From Hydractinia symbiolongicarpus (taxonomy: Eukaryota; Cnidaria; Hydrozoa; Anthoathecata; Hydractiniidae), in the NCBI RefSeq assembly GCF_029227915.1, contig NC_079885.1:18611001-18675000 (forward strand): a stretch of 64,000 bases of DNA. The letters are read 5' to 3'. Every line of letters starts with the position of its first letter. The stretch's first letter is position 1. The notes beneath the pieces were generated by a model. The model had not been told where the DNA came from, ran no database searches, and was given only the letters and a program-made list of their open reading frames with translations. Positions 1 to 9,501 of this stretch are shown piece after piece. Made by a program: the position numbers and the translations under genes.

Positions 1-27
1 GCACAACAGGTCGCGCCGACTAACGAC

Positions 28-148
28 AACTCTGGGCTTTCTTCAGTTCACGCACAAATCTTTCGCCTTTTACTAAAGATTTCCGTGGAGAAGGCCAAAA
101 CGATGAGTATATAGACGATTTTTCTACTGTCTCGCTTCGGCGGGACGA
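28..148 (+). ncRNA. U5: U5 snRNA, copy 1 of 96 (reference copy)
   Basis: U5 is the central RNA of the U5 and U4/U6.U5 snRNPs; its loop I holds the exon ends during both splicing steps. Numbering from AACTCTGG as base 1 (the start is uncertain by 2-3 nt): bases 8-17 pair with 60-69 in a 10-bp lower stem (GGCTTTCTTC with GGAGAAGGCC). Bases 29-36 (AAATCTTT) pair perfectly with 48-55 (AAAGATTT). Bases 37-47 are the loop CGCCTTTTACT, containing the invariant GCCTTTTAC. ACTC (2-5) can pair with GAGT (78-81). The Sm-like site is ATTTTTC (91-97). The 3' terminal stem (102-108 with 113-119) is capped by TTCG. The length of about 121 nt is close to the 116 nt of human U5. T runs inside loop I and the Sm site argue for Pol II rather than Pol III transcription. 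Base changes in other copies use this numbering. Confidence 0.96.
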
Positions 149-172
149 TCACTAGTCTAAATGAAAAAACGT
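149..172 (+). promoter_or_regulatory. U5 3' flank with possible 3'-end processing box
   Basis: AGTCTAA lies at 154-160, about 8 nt after the terminal stem, and repeats after every U5 copy; CA precedes it by 2 nt. Plant U-snRNA genes use a 3' box of the form CA(N)3-10AGTNNAA; the AGTNNAA part fits, but the spacing to CA is 2 nt rather than 3-10. The following AAATGAAAAAACG also loosely resembles the A-rich half of the animal 3' box. The position is right for a 3'-end signal; the function is inferred. Confidence 0.4.
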
Positions 173-320
173 GCAGGAGGCCATACGCGGGCCTATCTCT
201 CATCTCGCCCACAGAGACTTGGTAAGCACGGTCCACTCAATGGCTTTCCAAATGCGAAGAGTGAAGGCCGCAGACGGCAGGGGTTGAGCCTAGGGCCTTT
301 CGGCCGTATCCCGCTCACAA
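173..320 (+). other. Hairpin-rich segment between U5 and the T run; possible second ncRNA
   Basis: This segment is present in every unit and matches no RNA family I recognise. Possible hairpins are AGGCC/GGCCT (178-182 with 190-194, 7-nt loop), CACTC/GAGTG (234-238 with 259-263), GCCG-CAGA-CGGC (267-278) and GGCC-TTTC-GGCC (294-305). The last sits about 16 nt before the T run, a layout that resembles the 3' end of a Pol III transcript. GGTAAGC at 221-227 looks like a splice donor and CTCAC at 314-318 like a branch site, so an intron-like reading is also possible. Against a structured RNA, many units carry C-to-G at 269 (the ggcggcag form), which breaks the GCCG stem, and some carry two changes at 189 and 191 that weaken the first hairpin. 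It evolves at about the same rate as the rest of the unit. Confidence 0.3.
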
Positions 321-321
321 G

Positions 322-335
322 TTTTTTTTTTCTTT
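322..335 (+). other. T run of variable length (once per unit)
   Basis: A run of roughly 10-18 T closes the hairpin-rich segment in every unit and is followed by AGCAG. In the leftmost units it is broken by a C (TTCTTTAG, as here and near 1665, 2330, 6345 and 7010). Near 22372, 23711 and 25049 it is broken by a G. On the + strand it could serve as a Pol III terminator or as the polypyrimidine tract of a 3' splice site. It lies about 170 bp past U5, so it is not a direct U5 terminator. Confidence 0.5.
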
Positions 336-337
336 AG

Positions 338-695
338 CAGAATAATACATACGAGCTAATCAAAATCGGCTCGAGGAAAGAAATAAAGTTCAGAGACAAC
401 CAAAGGAGTCGAACTGCAGTAGAAACAAACTAGATGTAACGCAAGCCACTAGTACGACGTATTGCCTACAGGGACCACACTCTCCGAGACAGCGAACGCA
501 ACTTCCTAGTGATTCACGCGAACGCACTCAACTAGGTGATGTAGATCAGAAAGGTGAAAGTCCTTGTGTCAAGTCTACACCTCACGATGCAGCACCTTTT
601 AAGCGTCCTCTACGAACGGACACACTGGCAAGCGGCACACCACAAGCAAAGGTTAAGTCGGCTCGAAGGCACAACAGGTCGCGCCGACTTACGAC
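338..695 (+). other. Upstream spacer of the U5 unit (representative)
   Basis: About 358 bp without a recognisable gene on either strand; it precedes U5 copy 2 and must hold the U5 promoter. Seen in it: a 9-bp direct repeat GCGAACGCA at 492-500 and 518-526; an inverted repeat CCTAGT/ACTAGG at 505-510 and 531-536; a longer hairpin at 536-585 (GTGA and TGTAGA with TCTACA and TCAC, a 2-nt bulge between); and a 9-bp inverted repeat right before U5. I see no TATA box near -30 and no plant-type upstream element near -70. Base 529 is C or G depending on the unit. Confidence 0.6.
654..691 (+). promoter_or_regulatory. 9-bp inverted repeat immediately upstream of U5
   Basis: TAAGTCGGC (654-662) and GCCGACTTA (683-691) form a perfect inverted repeat with a 20-nt interior, ending 4 bp before the U5 start. 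It recurs in nearly every unit. A few units carry a change in one arm (before copies 1, 43, 52, 53, 54, 56, 57 and 58), yet the U5 genes behind them mostly look intact. It covers about -42 to -5, where core promoter contacts are expected. It could be a bound palindrome or a hairpin in a longer precursor; neither is shown by the sequence. Confidence 0.4.
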
Positions 696-816
696 AACTC
701 TGGGCTTTCTTCAGTTCACGCACAAATCTTTCGCCTTTTACTAAAGATTTCCGTGGAGAAGGCCAAAACGATGAGTATATAGACGATTTTTCTACTGTCT
801 CGCTTCGGCGGGACGA
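696..816 (+). ncRNA. U5: U5 snRNA, copy 2 of 96
   Basis: Consensus sequence. The flank after it has T for G in the first hairpin loop (CATACTCGGG). Confidence 0.95.
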
Positions 817-1360
817 TCACTAGTCTAAATGAAAAAACGTGCAGGAGGCCATACTCGGGCCTATCTCTCATCTCGCTCACAGAGACTTGGTAAGCACGGT
901 CCACTCAATGGCTTTCCAAATGCGAAGAGTGAAGGCCGCAGACGGCAGGGGTTGAGCCAAGGGCCTTTCGGCCGTATCCCGCTCACAAGTTTTTTTTTTT
1001 AGCAGAATAATACATACGAGCTAATCAAAATCGGCTCGAGGAAAGAAATAAAGTTCAGAGACAACCAAAGGAGTCGAACTGCAGTAGAAACAAACTAGAT
1101 GTAACGCAAGCCACTAGTACGACGTATTGCCTACAGGGACCACACTCTCCGAGACAGCGAACGCAACTTCCTAGTGATTCACGCGAACGCACTCAACTAG
1201 GTGATGTAGATCAGAAAGGTGAAAGTCCTTGTGTCAAGTCTACACCTCACGATGCAGCACCTTTTAAGCGTCCTCTACGAACGGACACACTGGCAAGCGG
1301 CACACCACAAGCAAAGGTTAAGTCGGCTCGAAGGCACAACAGGTCGCGCCGACTTACGAC

Positions 1361-1481
1361 AACTCTGGGCTTTCTTCAGTTCACGCACAAATCTTTCGCC
1401 TTTTACTAAAGATTTCCGTGGAGAAGGCCAAAACGATGAGTATATAGACGATTTTTCTACTGTCTCGCTTCGGCGGGACGA
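1361..1481 (+). ncRNA. U5: U5 snRNA, copy 3 of 96
   Basis: Consensus sequence. The flank has GGCTATACGCG, which changes the inner C-G pair of the first hairpin to a U-G pair. Confidence 0.95.
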
Positions 1482-2029
1482 TCACTAGTCTAAATGAAAA
1501 AACGTGCAGGAGGCTATACGCGGGCCTATCTCTCATCTCGCTCACAGAGACTTGGTAAGCACGGTCCACTCAATGGCTTTCCAAATGCGAAGAGTGAAGG
1601 CCGCAGACGGCAGGGGTTGAGCCAAGGGCCTTTCGGCCGTATCCCGCTCACAAGTTTTTTTTTTTCTTTAGCAGAATAATACATACGAGCTAATCAAAAT
1701 CGGCTCGAGGAAAGAAATAAAGTTCAGAGACAACCAAAGGAGTCGAACTGCAGTAGAAACAAACTAGATGTAACGCAAGCCACTAGTACGACGTATTGCC
1801 TACAGGGACCACACTCTCCGAGACAGCGAACGCAACTTCCTAGTGATTCACGCGAACGCACTCAACTAGGTGATGTAGATCAGAAAGGTGAAAGTCCTTG
1901 TGTCAAGTCTACACCTCACGATGCAGCACCTTTTAAGCGTCCTCTACGAACGGACACACTGGCAAGCGGCACACCACAAGCAAAGGTTAAGTCGGCTCGA
2001 AGGCACAACAGGTCGCGCCGACTTACGAC

Positions 2030-2150
2030 AACTCTGGGCTTTCTTCAGTTCACGCACAAATCTTTCGCCTTTTACTAAAGATTTCCGTGGAGAAGGCCAA
2101 AACGATGAGTATATAGACGATTTTTCTACTGTCTCGCTTCGGCGGGACGA
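2030..2150 (+). ncRNA. U5: U5 snRNA, copy 4 of 96
   Basis: Consensus sequence. The flank has AAGCATGGTCC, CCTAGGG and GGCCTTTCCGCC, the last weakening the GGCC hairpin. Confidence 0.95.
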
Positions 2151-2697
2151 TCACTAGTCTAAATGAAAAAACGTGCAGGAGGCCATACGCGGGCCTATCT
2201 CTCATCTCGCCCACAGAGACTTGGTAAGCATGGTCCACTCAATGGCTTTCCAAATGCGAAGAGTGAAGGCCGCAGACGGCAGGGGTTGAGCCTAGGGCCT
2301 TTCCGCCGTATCCCGCTCACAAGTTTTTTTTTTCTTTAGCAGAATAATACATACGAGCTAATCAAAATCGGCTCGAGGAAAGAAATAAAGTTCAGAGACA
2401 ACCAAAGGAGTCGAACTGCAGTAGAAACAAACTAGATGTAACGCAAGCCACTAGTACGACGTATTGCCTACAGGGACCACACTCTCTGAGACAGCGAACG
2501 CAACTTCCTAGTGATTCACGCGAACGCACTCAACTAGGTGATGTAGATCAGAAAGGTGAAAGTCCTTGTGTCAAGTCTACACCTCACGATGCAGCACCTT
2601 TTAAGCGTCCTCTACGAACGGACACACTGGCAAGCGGCACACCACAAGCAAAGGTTAAGTCGGCTCGAAGGCACAACAGGTCGCGCCGACTTACGAC

Positions 2698-2818
2698 AAC
2701 TCTGGGCTTTCTTCAGTTCACGCACAAATCTTTCGCCTTTTACTAAAGATTTCCGTGGAGAAGGCCAAAACGATGAGTATATAGACGATTTTTCTACTGT
2801 CTCGCTTCGGCGGGACGA
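2698..2818 (+). ncRNA. U5: U5 snRNA, copy 5 of 96
   Basis: Consensus sequence. The A run just after the 3' box has 5 A instead of 6. Confidence 0.95.
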
Positions 2819-3365
2819 TCACTAGTCTAAATGAAAAACGTGCAGGAGGCCATACTCGGGCCTATCTCTCATCTCGCTCACAGAGACTTGGTAAGCACGG
2901 TCCACTCAATGGCTTTCCAAATGCGAAGAGTGAAGGCCGCAGACGGCAGGGGTTGAGCCAAGGGCCTTTCGGCCGTATCCCGCTCACAAGTTTTTTTTTT
3001 TTTTTAGCAGAATAATACATACGAGCTAATCAAAATCGGCTCGAGGAAAGAAATAAAGTTCAGAGACAACCAAAGGAGTCGAACTGCAGTAGAAACAAAC
3101 TAGATGTAACGCAAGCCACTAGTACGACGTATTGCCTACAGGGACCACACTCTCCGAGACAGCGAACGCAACTTCCTAGTGATTCACGCGAACGCACTCA
3201 ACTAGGTGATGTAGATCAGAAAGGTGAAAGTCCTTGTGTCAAGTCTACACCTCACGATGCAGCACCTTTTAAGCGTCCTCTACGAACGGACACACTGGCA
3301 AGCGGCACACCACAAGCAAAGGTTAAGTCGGCTCGAAGGCACAACAGGTCGCGCCGACTTACGAC

Positions 3366-3486
3366 AACTCTGGGCTTTCTTCAGTTCACGCACAAATCTT
3401 TCGCCTTTTACTAAAGATTTCCGTGGAGAAGGCCAAAACGATGAGTATATAGACGATTTTTCTACTGTCTCGCTTCGGCGGGACGA
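3366..3486 (+). ncRNA. U5: U5 snRNA, copy 6 of 96
   Basis: Consensus sequence and consensus flank. Confidence 0.95.
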
Positions 3487-4034
3487 TCACTAGTCTAAAT
3501 GAAAAAACGTGCAGGAGGCCATACGCGGGCCTATCTCTCATCTCGCTCACAGAGACTTGGTAAGCACGGTCCACTCAATGGCTTTCCAAATGCGAAGAGT
3601 GAAGGCCGCAGACGGCAGGGGTTGAGCCAAGGGCCTTTCGGCCGTATCCCGCTCACAAGTTTTTTTTTTTTTTTAGCAGAATAATACATACGAGCTAATC
3701 AAAATCGGCTCGAGGAAAGAAATAAAGTTCAGAGACAACCAAAGGAGTCGAACTGCAGTAGAAACAAACTAGATGTAACGCAAGCCACTAGTACGACGTA
3801 TTGCCTACAGGGACCACACTCTCCGAGACAGCGAACGCAACTTCCTAGTGATTCACGCGAACGCACTCAACTAGGTGATGTAGATCAGAAAGGTGAAAGT
3901 CCTTGTGTCAAGTCTACACCTCACGATGCAGCACCTTTTAAGCGTCCTCTACGAACGGACACACTGGCAAGCGGCACACCACAAGCAAAGGTTAAGTCGG
4001 CTCGAAGGCACAACAGGTCGCGCCGACTTACGAC

Positions 4035-4155
4035 AACTCTGGGCTTTCTTCAGTTCACGCACAAATCTTTCGCCTTTTACTAAAGATTTCCGTGGAGAAG
4101 GCCAAAACGATGAGTATATAGACGATTTTTCTACTGTCTCGCTTCGGCGGGACGA
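4035..4155 (+). ncRNA. U5: U5 snRNA, copy 7 of 96
   Basis: Consensus sequence. The flank shares the GGCTATACGCG marker of copies 3 and 10. Confidence 0.95.
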
Positions 4156-4703
4156 TCACTAGTCTAAATGAAAAAACGTGCAGGAGGCTATACGCGGGCC
4201 TATCTCTCATCTCGCTCACAGAGACTTGGTAAGCACGGTCCACTCAATGGCTTTCCAAATGCGAAGAGTGAAGGCCGCAGACGGCAGGGGTTGAGCCAAG
4301 GGCCTTTCGGCCGTATCCCGCTCACAAGTTTTTTTTTTTTTTTAGCAGAATAATACATACGAGCTAATCAAAATCGGCTCGAGGAAAGAAATAAAGTTCA
4401 GAGACAACCAAAGGAGTCGAACTGCAGTAGAAACAAACTAGATGTAACGCAAGCCACTAGTACGACGTATTGCCTACAGGGACCACACTCTCCGAGACAG
4501 CGAACGCAACTTCCTAGTGATTCACGCGAACGCACTCAACTAGGTGATGTAGATCAGAAAGGTGAAAGTCCTTGTGTCAAGTCTACACCTCACGATGCAG
4601 CACCTTTTAAGCGTCCTCTACGAACGGACACACTGGCAAGCGGCACACCACAAGCAAAGGTTAAGTCGGCTCGAAGGCACAACAGGTCGCGCCGACTTAC
4701 GAC

Positions 4704-4824
4704 AACTCTGGGCTTTCTTCAGTTCACGCACAAATCTTTCGCCTTTTACTAAAGATTTCCGTGGAGAAGGCCAAAACGATGAGTATATAGACGATTTTTC
4801 TACTGTCTCGCTTCGGCGGGACGA
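4704..4824 (+). ncRNA. U5: U5 snRNA, copy 8 of 96
   Basis: Consensus sequence and consensus flank. Confidence 0.95.
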
Positions 4825-5372
4825 TCACTAGTCTAAATGAAAAAACGTGCAGGAGGCCATACGCGGGCCTATCTCTCATCTCGCTCACAGAGACTTGGTA
4901 AGCACGGTCCACTCAATGGCTTTCCAAATGCGAAGAGTGAAGGCCGCAGACGGCAGGGGTTGAGCCAAGGGCCTTTCGGCCGTATCCCGCTCACAAGTTT
5001 TTTTTTTTTTTTAGCAGAATAATACATACGAGCTAATCAAAATCGGCTCGAGGAAAGAAATAAAGTTCAGAGACAACCAAAGGAGTCGAACTGCAGTAGA
5101 AACAAACTAGATGTAACGCAAGCCACTAGTACGACGTATTGCCTACAGGGACCACACTCTCCGAGACAGCGAACGCAACTTCCTAGTGATTCACGCGAAC
5201 GCACTCAACTAGGTGATGTAGATCAGAAAGGTGAAAGTCCTTGTGTCAAGTCTACACCTCACGATGCAGCAACTTTTAAGCGTCCTCTACGAACGGACAC
5301 ACTGGCAAGCGGCACACCACAAGCAAAGGTTAAGTCGGCTCGAAGGCACAACAGGTCGCGCCGACTTACGAC

Positions 5373-5493
5373 AACTCTGGGCTTTCTTCAGTTCACGCAC
5401 AAATCTTTCGCCTTTTACTAAAGATTTCCGTGGAGAAGGCCAAAACGATGAGTATATAGACGATTTTTCTACTGTCTCGCTTCGGCGGGACGA
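5373..5493 (+). ncRNA. U5: U5 snRNA, copy 9 of 96
   Basis: Consensus sequence. Unit markers are GCAGCAACTTTT upstream and CTCATCGGC downstream, shared with copy 14. Confidence 0.95.
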
Positions 5494-6037
5494 TCACTAG
5501 TCTAAATGAAAAAACGTGCAGGAGGCCATACGCGGGCCTATCTCTCATCTCGCTCACAGAGACTTGGTAAGCACGGTCCACTCATCGGCTTTCCAAATGC
5601 GAAGAGTGAAGGCCGCAGACGGCAGGGGTTGAGCCAAGGGCCTTTCGGCCGTATCCCGCTCACAAGTTTTTTTTTTTAGCAGAATAATACATACGAGCTA
5701 ATCAAAATCGGCTCGAGGAAAGAAATAAAGTTCAGAGACAACCAAAGGAGTCGAACTGCAGTAGAAACAAACTAGATGTAACGCAAGCCACTAGTACGAC
5801 GTATTGCCTACAGGGACCACACTCTCCGAGACAGCGAACGCAACTTCCTAGTGATTCACGCGAACGCACTCAACTAGGTGATGTAGATCAGAAAGGTGAA
5901 AGTCCTTGTGTCAAGTCTACACCTCACGATGCAGCACCTTTTAAGCGTCCTCTACGAACGGACACACTGGCAAGCGGCACACCACAAGCAAAGGTTAAGT
6001 CGGCTCGAAGGCACAACAGGTCGCGCCGACTTACGAC

Positions 6038-6158
6038 AACTCTGGGCTTTCTTCAGTTCACGCACAAATCTTTCGCCTTTTACTAAAGATTTCCGTGGAG
6101 AAGGCCAAAACGATGAGTATATAGACGATTTTTCTACTGTCTCGCTTCGGCGGGACGA
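6038..6158 (+). ncRNA. U5: U5 snRNA, copy 10 of 96
   Basis: Consensus sequence. The flank has GGCTATACGCG, and the T run begins early (CACATTTT). Confidence 0.95.
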
Positions 6159-6706
6159 TCACTAGTCTAAATGAAAAAACGTGCAGGAGGCTATACGCGG
6201 GCCTATCTCTCATCTCGCTCACAGAGACTTGGTAAGCACGGTCCACTCAATGGCTTTCCAAATGCGAAGAGTGAAGGCCGCAGACGGCAGGGGTTGAGCC
6301 AAGGGCCTTTCGGCCGTATCCCGCTCACATTTTTTTTTTTTTCTTTAGCAGAATAATACATACGAGCTAATCAAAATCGGCTCGAGGAAAGAAATAAAGT
6401 TCAGAGACAACCAAAGGAGTCGAACTGCAGTAGAAACAAACTAGATGTAACGCAAGCCACTAGTACGACGTATTGCCTACAGGGACCACACTCTCCGAGA
6501 CAGCGAAGGCAACTTCCTAGTGATTCACGCGAATGCACTCAACTAGGTGATGTAGATCAGAAAGGTGAAAGTCCTTGTGTCAAGTCTACACCTCACGATG
6601 CAGCACCTTTTAAGCGTCCTCTACGAACGGACACACTGGCAAGCGGCACACCACAAGCAAAGGTTAAGTCGGCTCGAAGGCACAACAGGTCGCGCCGACT
6701 TACGAC

Positions 6707-6827
6707 AACTCTGGGCTTTCTTCAGTTCACGCACAAATCTTTCGCCTTTTACTAAAGATTTCCGTGGAGAAGGCCAAAACGATGAGTATATAGACGATTT
6801 TTCTACTGTCTCGCTTCGGCGGGACGA
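6707..6827 (+). ncRNA. U5: U5 snRNA, copy 11 of 96
   Basis: Consensus sequence. The flank shares the AAGCATGGTCC and TTTCCGCC markers of copy 4. Confidence 0.95.
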
Positions 6828-7374
6828 TCACTAGTCTAAATGAAAAAACGTGCAGGAGGCCATACGCGGGCCTATCTCTCATCTTGCCCACAGAGACTTG
6901 GTAAGCATGGTCCACTCAATGGCTTTCCAAATGCGAAGAGTGAAGGCCGCAGACGGCAGGGGTTGAGCCTAGGGCCTTTCCGCCGTATCCCGCTCACAAG
7001 TTTTTTTTTTCTTTAGCAGAATAATACATACGAGCTAATCAAAATCGGCTCGAGGAAAGAAATAAAGTTCAGAGACAACCAAAGGAGTCGAACTGCAGTA
7101 GAAACAAACTAGATGTAACGCAAGCCACTAGTACGACGTATTGCCTACAGGGACCACACTCTCTGAGACAGCGAACGCAACTTCCTAGTGATTCACGCGA
7201 ACGCACTCAACTAGGTGATGTAGATCAGAAAGGTGAAAGTCCTTGTGTCAAGTCTACACCTCACGATGCAGCACCTTTTAAGCGTCCTCTACGAACGGAC
7301 ACACTGGCAAGCGGCACACCACAAGCAAAGGTTAAGTCGGCTCGAAGGCACAACAGGTCGCGCCGACTTACGAC

Positions 7375-7495
7375 AACTCTGGGCTTTCTTCAGTTCACGC
7401 ACAAATCTTTCGCCTTTTACTAAAGATTTCCGTGGAGAAGGCCAAAACGATGAGTATATAGACGATTTTTCTACTGTCTCGCTTCGGCGGGACGA
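7375..7495 (+). ncRNA. U5: U5 snRNA, copy 12 of 96
   Basis: Consensus sequence. The flank has the 5-A run of copy 5. Confidence 0.95.
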
Positions 7496-8042
7496 TCACT
7501 AGTCTAAATGAAAAACGTGCAGGAGGCCATACTCGGGCCTATCTCTCATCTCGCTCACAGAGACTTGGTAAGCACGGTCCACTCAATGGCTTTCCAAATG
7601 CGAAGAGTGAAGGCCGCAGACGGCAGGGGTTGAGCCAAGGGCCTTTCGGCCGTATCCCGCTCACAAGTTTTTTTTTTTTTTTAGCAGAATAATACATACG
7701 AGCTAATCAAAATCGGCTCGAGGAAAGAAATAAAGTTCAGAGACAACCAAAGGAGTCGAACTGCAGTAGAAACAAACTAGATGTAACGCAAGCCACTAGT
7801 ACGACGTATTGCCTACAGGGACCACACTCTCCGAGACAGCGAACGCAACTTCCTAGTGATTCACGCGAACGCACTCAACTAGGTGATGTAGATCAGAAAG
7901 GTGAAAGTCCTTGTGTCAAGTCTACACCTCACGATGCAGCACCTTTTAAGCGTCCTCTACGAACGGACACACTGGCAAGCGGCACACCACAAGCAAAGGT
8001 TAAGTCGGCTCGAAGGCACAACAGGTCGCGCCGACTTACGAC

Positions 8043-8163
8043 AACTCTGGGCTTTCTTCAGTTCACGCACAAATCTTTCGCCTTTTACTAAAGATTTCCG
8101 TGGAGAAGGCCAAAACGATGAGTATATAGACGATTTTTCTACTGTCTCGCTTCGGCGGGACGA
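8043..8163 (+). ncRNA. U5: U5 snRNA, copy 13 of 96
   Basis: Consensus sequence and consensus flank. Confidence 0.95.
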
Positions 8164-8711
8164 TCACTAGTCTAAATGAAAAAACGTGCAGGAGGCCATA
8201 CGCGGGCCTATCTCTCATCTCGCTCACAGAGACTTGGTAAGCACGGTCCACTCAATGGCTTTCCAAATGCGAAGAGTGAAGGCCGCAGACGGCAGGGGTT
8301 GAGCCAAGGGCCTTTCGGCCGTATCCCGCTCACAAGTTTTTTTTTTTTTTTAGCAGAATAATACATACGAGCTAATCAAAATCGGCTCGAGGAAAGAAAT
8401 AAAGTTCAGAGACAACCAAAGGAGTCGAACTGCAGTAGAAACAAACTAGATGTAACGCAAGCCACTAGTACGACGTATTGCCTACAGGGACCACACTCTC
8501 CGAGACAGCGAACGCAACTTCCTAGTGATTCACGCGAACGCACTCAACTAGGTGATGTAGATCAGAAAGGTGAAAGTCCTTGTGTCAAGTCTACACCTCA
8601 CGATGCAGCAACTTTTAAGCGTCCTCTACGAACGGACACACTGGCAAGCGGCACACCACAAGCAAAGGTTAAGTCGGCTCGAAGGCACAACAGGTCGCGC
8701 CGACTTACGAC

Positions 8712-8832
8712 AACTCTGGGCTTTCTTCAGTTCACGCACAAATCTTTCGCCTTTTACTAAAGATTTCCGTGGAGAAGGCCAAAACGATGAGTATATAGAC
8801 GATTTTTCTACTGTCTCGCTTCGGCGGGACGA
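8712..8832 (+). ncRNA. U5: U5 snRNA, copy 14 of 96
   Basis: Consensus sequence. Carries both unit markers of copy 9. Confidence 0.95.
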
Positions 8833-9380
8833 TCACTAGTCTAAATGAAAAAACGTGCAGGAGGCCATACGCGGGCCTATCTCTCATCTCGCTCACAGAG
8901 ACTTGGTAAGCACGGTCCACTCATCGGCTTTCCAAATGCGAAGAGTGAAGGCCGCAGACGGCAGGGGTTGAGCCAAGGGCCTTTCGGCCGTATCCCGCTC
9001 ACAAGTTTTTTTTTTTTTTTAGCAGAATAATACATACGAGCTAATCAAAATCGGCTCGAGGAAAGAAGTAAAGTTCAGAGACAACCAAAGGAGTCGAACT
9101 GCAGTAGAAACAAACTAGATGTAACGCAAGCCACTAGTACGACGTATTGCCTACAGGGACCACACTCTCCGAGACAGCGAACGCAACTTCCTAGTGATTC
9201 ACGCGAACGCACTCAACTAGGTGATGTAGATCTGAAAGATGAAAGTCCTTGTGTCAAGTCTACACCTCACGATGCAACACCTTTTAAGCGTCCTCTACGA
9301 ACGGACACACTGGCAAGCGGCACACCACAAGCAAAGGTTAAGTCGGCTCGAAGGCACAACAGGTCGCGCCGACTTACGAC

Positions 9381-9501
9381 AACTCTGGGCTTTCTTCAGT
9401 TCACGCACAAATCTTTCGCCTTTTACTAAGGATTTCCGTGGAGAAGGCCAAAACGATGAGTATATAGACGATTTTTCTACTGTCTCGCTTCGGCGGGACG
9501 A
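9381..9501 (+). ncRNA. U5: U5 snRNA, copy 15 of 96
   Basis: A50G (at 9430) turns an A-U pair of the loop I stem into a G-U pair, so the stem is kept. The T run after this gene is interrupted by an A (near 9682). Confidence 0.94.

Noticed and set aside
211-245. U6 snRNA, suggested by ACAGAGA at 211-217 followed by AGCACGGTCC.
   Set aside because: The spacing between ACAGAGA and AGC is 7 nt instead of 5, the internal stem-loop sequence with GGATGA is missing, and no U6 5' or 3' end is present. U6 is too conserved for this to be it when U5 is so well preserved.
173-293. 5S rRNA in the segment after U5 (GGCCATAC at 179-186 and TAAGCACGGTC at 223-233 lie at nearly 5S-like spacing).
   Set aside because: The highly conserved second half of 5S rRNA, including the region around GGATGGGAGACC, is absent, and the ends do not form the 5S terminal helix. 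The two short matches are probably chance.
280-300. Dinoflagellate-type spliced leader on the minus strand (TTGGCTCAA from the complement near 282-291 in units with GAGCCAAGG).
   Set aside because: Only 9 bases match, the upstream part of the 22-nt leader is missing, and no GT donor follows.
322-335. Poly-A tail of a retroposed element on the minus strand.
   Set aside because: No retroposon body, target-site duplication or strand-specific element adjoins it; it is a fixed part of every unit.
405-480. tRNA or tRNA-derived SINE on the minus strand (GTTCGACTCC resembles a B box, and TTTGTTT an anticodon loop).
   Set aside because: The T stem does not pair, the acceptor stem is absent and the anticodon stem has only 3 bp.
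536-550. C/D box snoRNA suggested by GTGATGT.
   Set aside because: The C box is imperfect and no D box with a terminal stem is found at a suitable distance.
554-823. 89-residue open reading frame repeated once per unit (begins GTG AAA GTC), and the 62-residue minus-strand and 61-66-residue plus-strand frames near U5.
   Set aside because: They read through the U5 RNA gene or its flank, have no recognisable domain, and are broken by stops, lost start codons or frameshifts in several units (for example at 28769, 51728, 59804 and 63036) with no sign of selection. They recur only because the DNA repeats.
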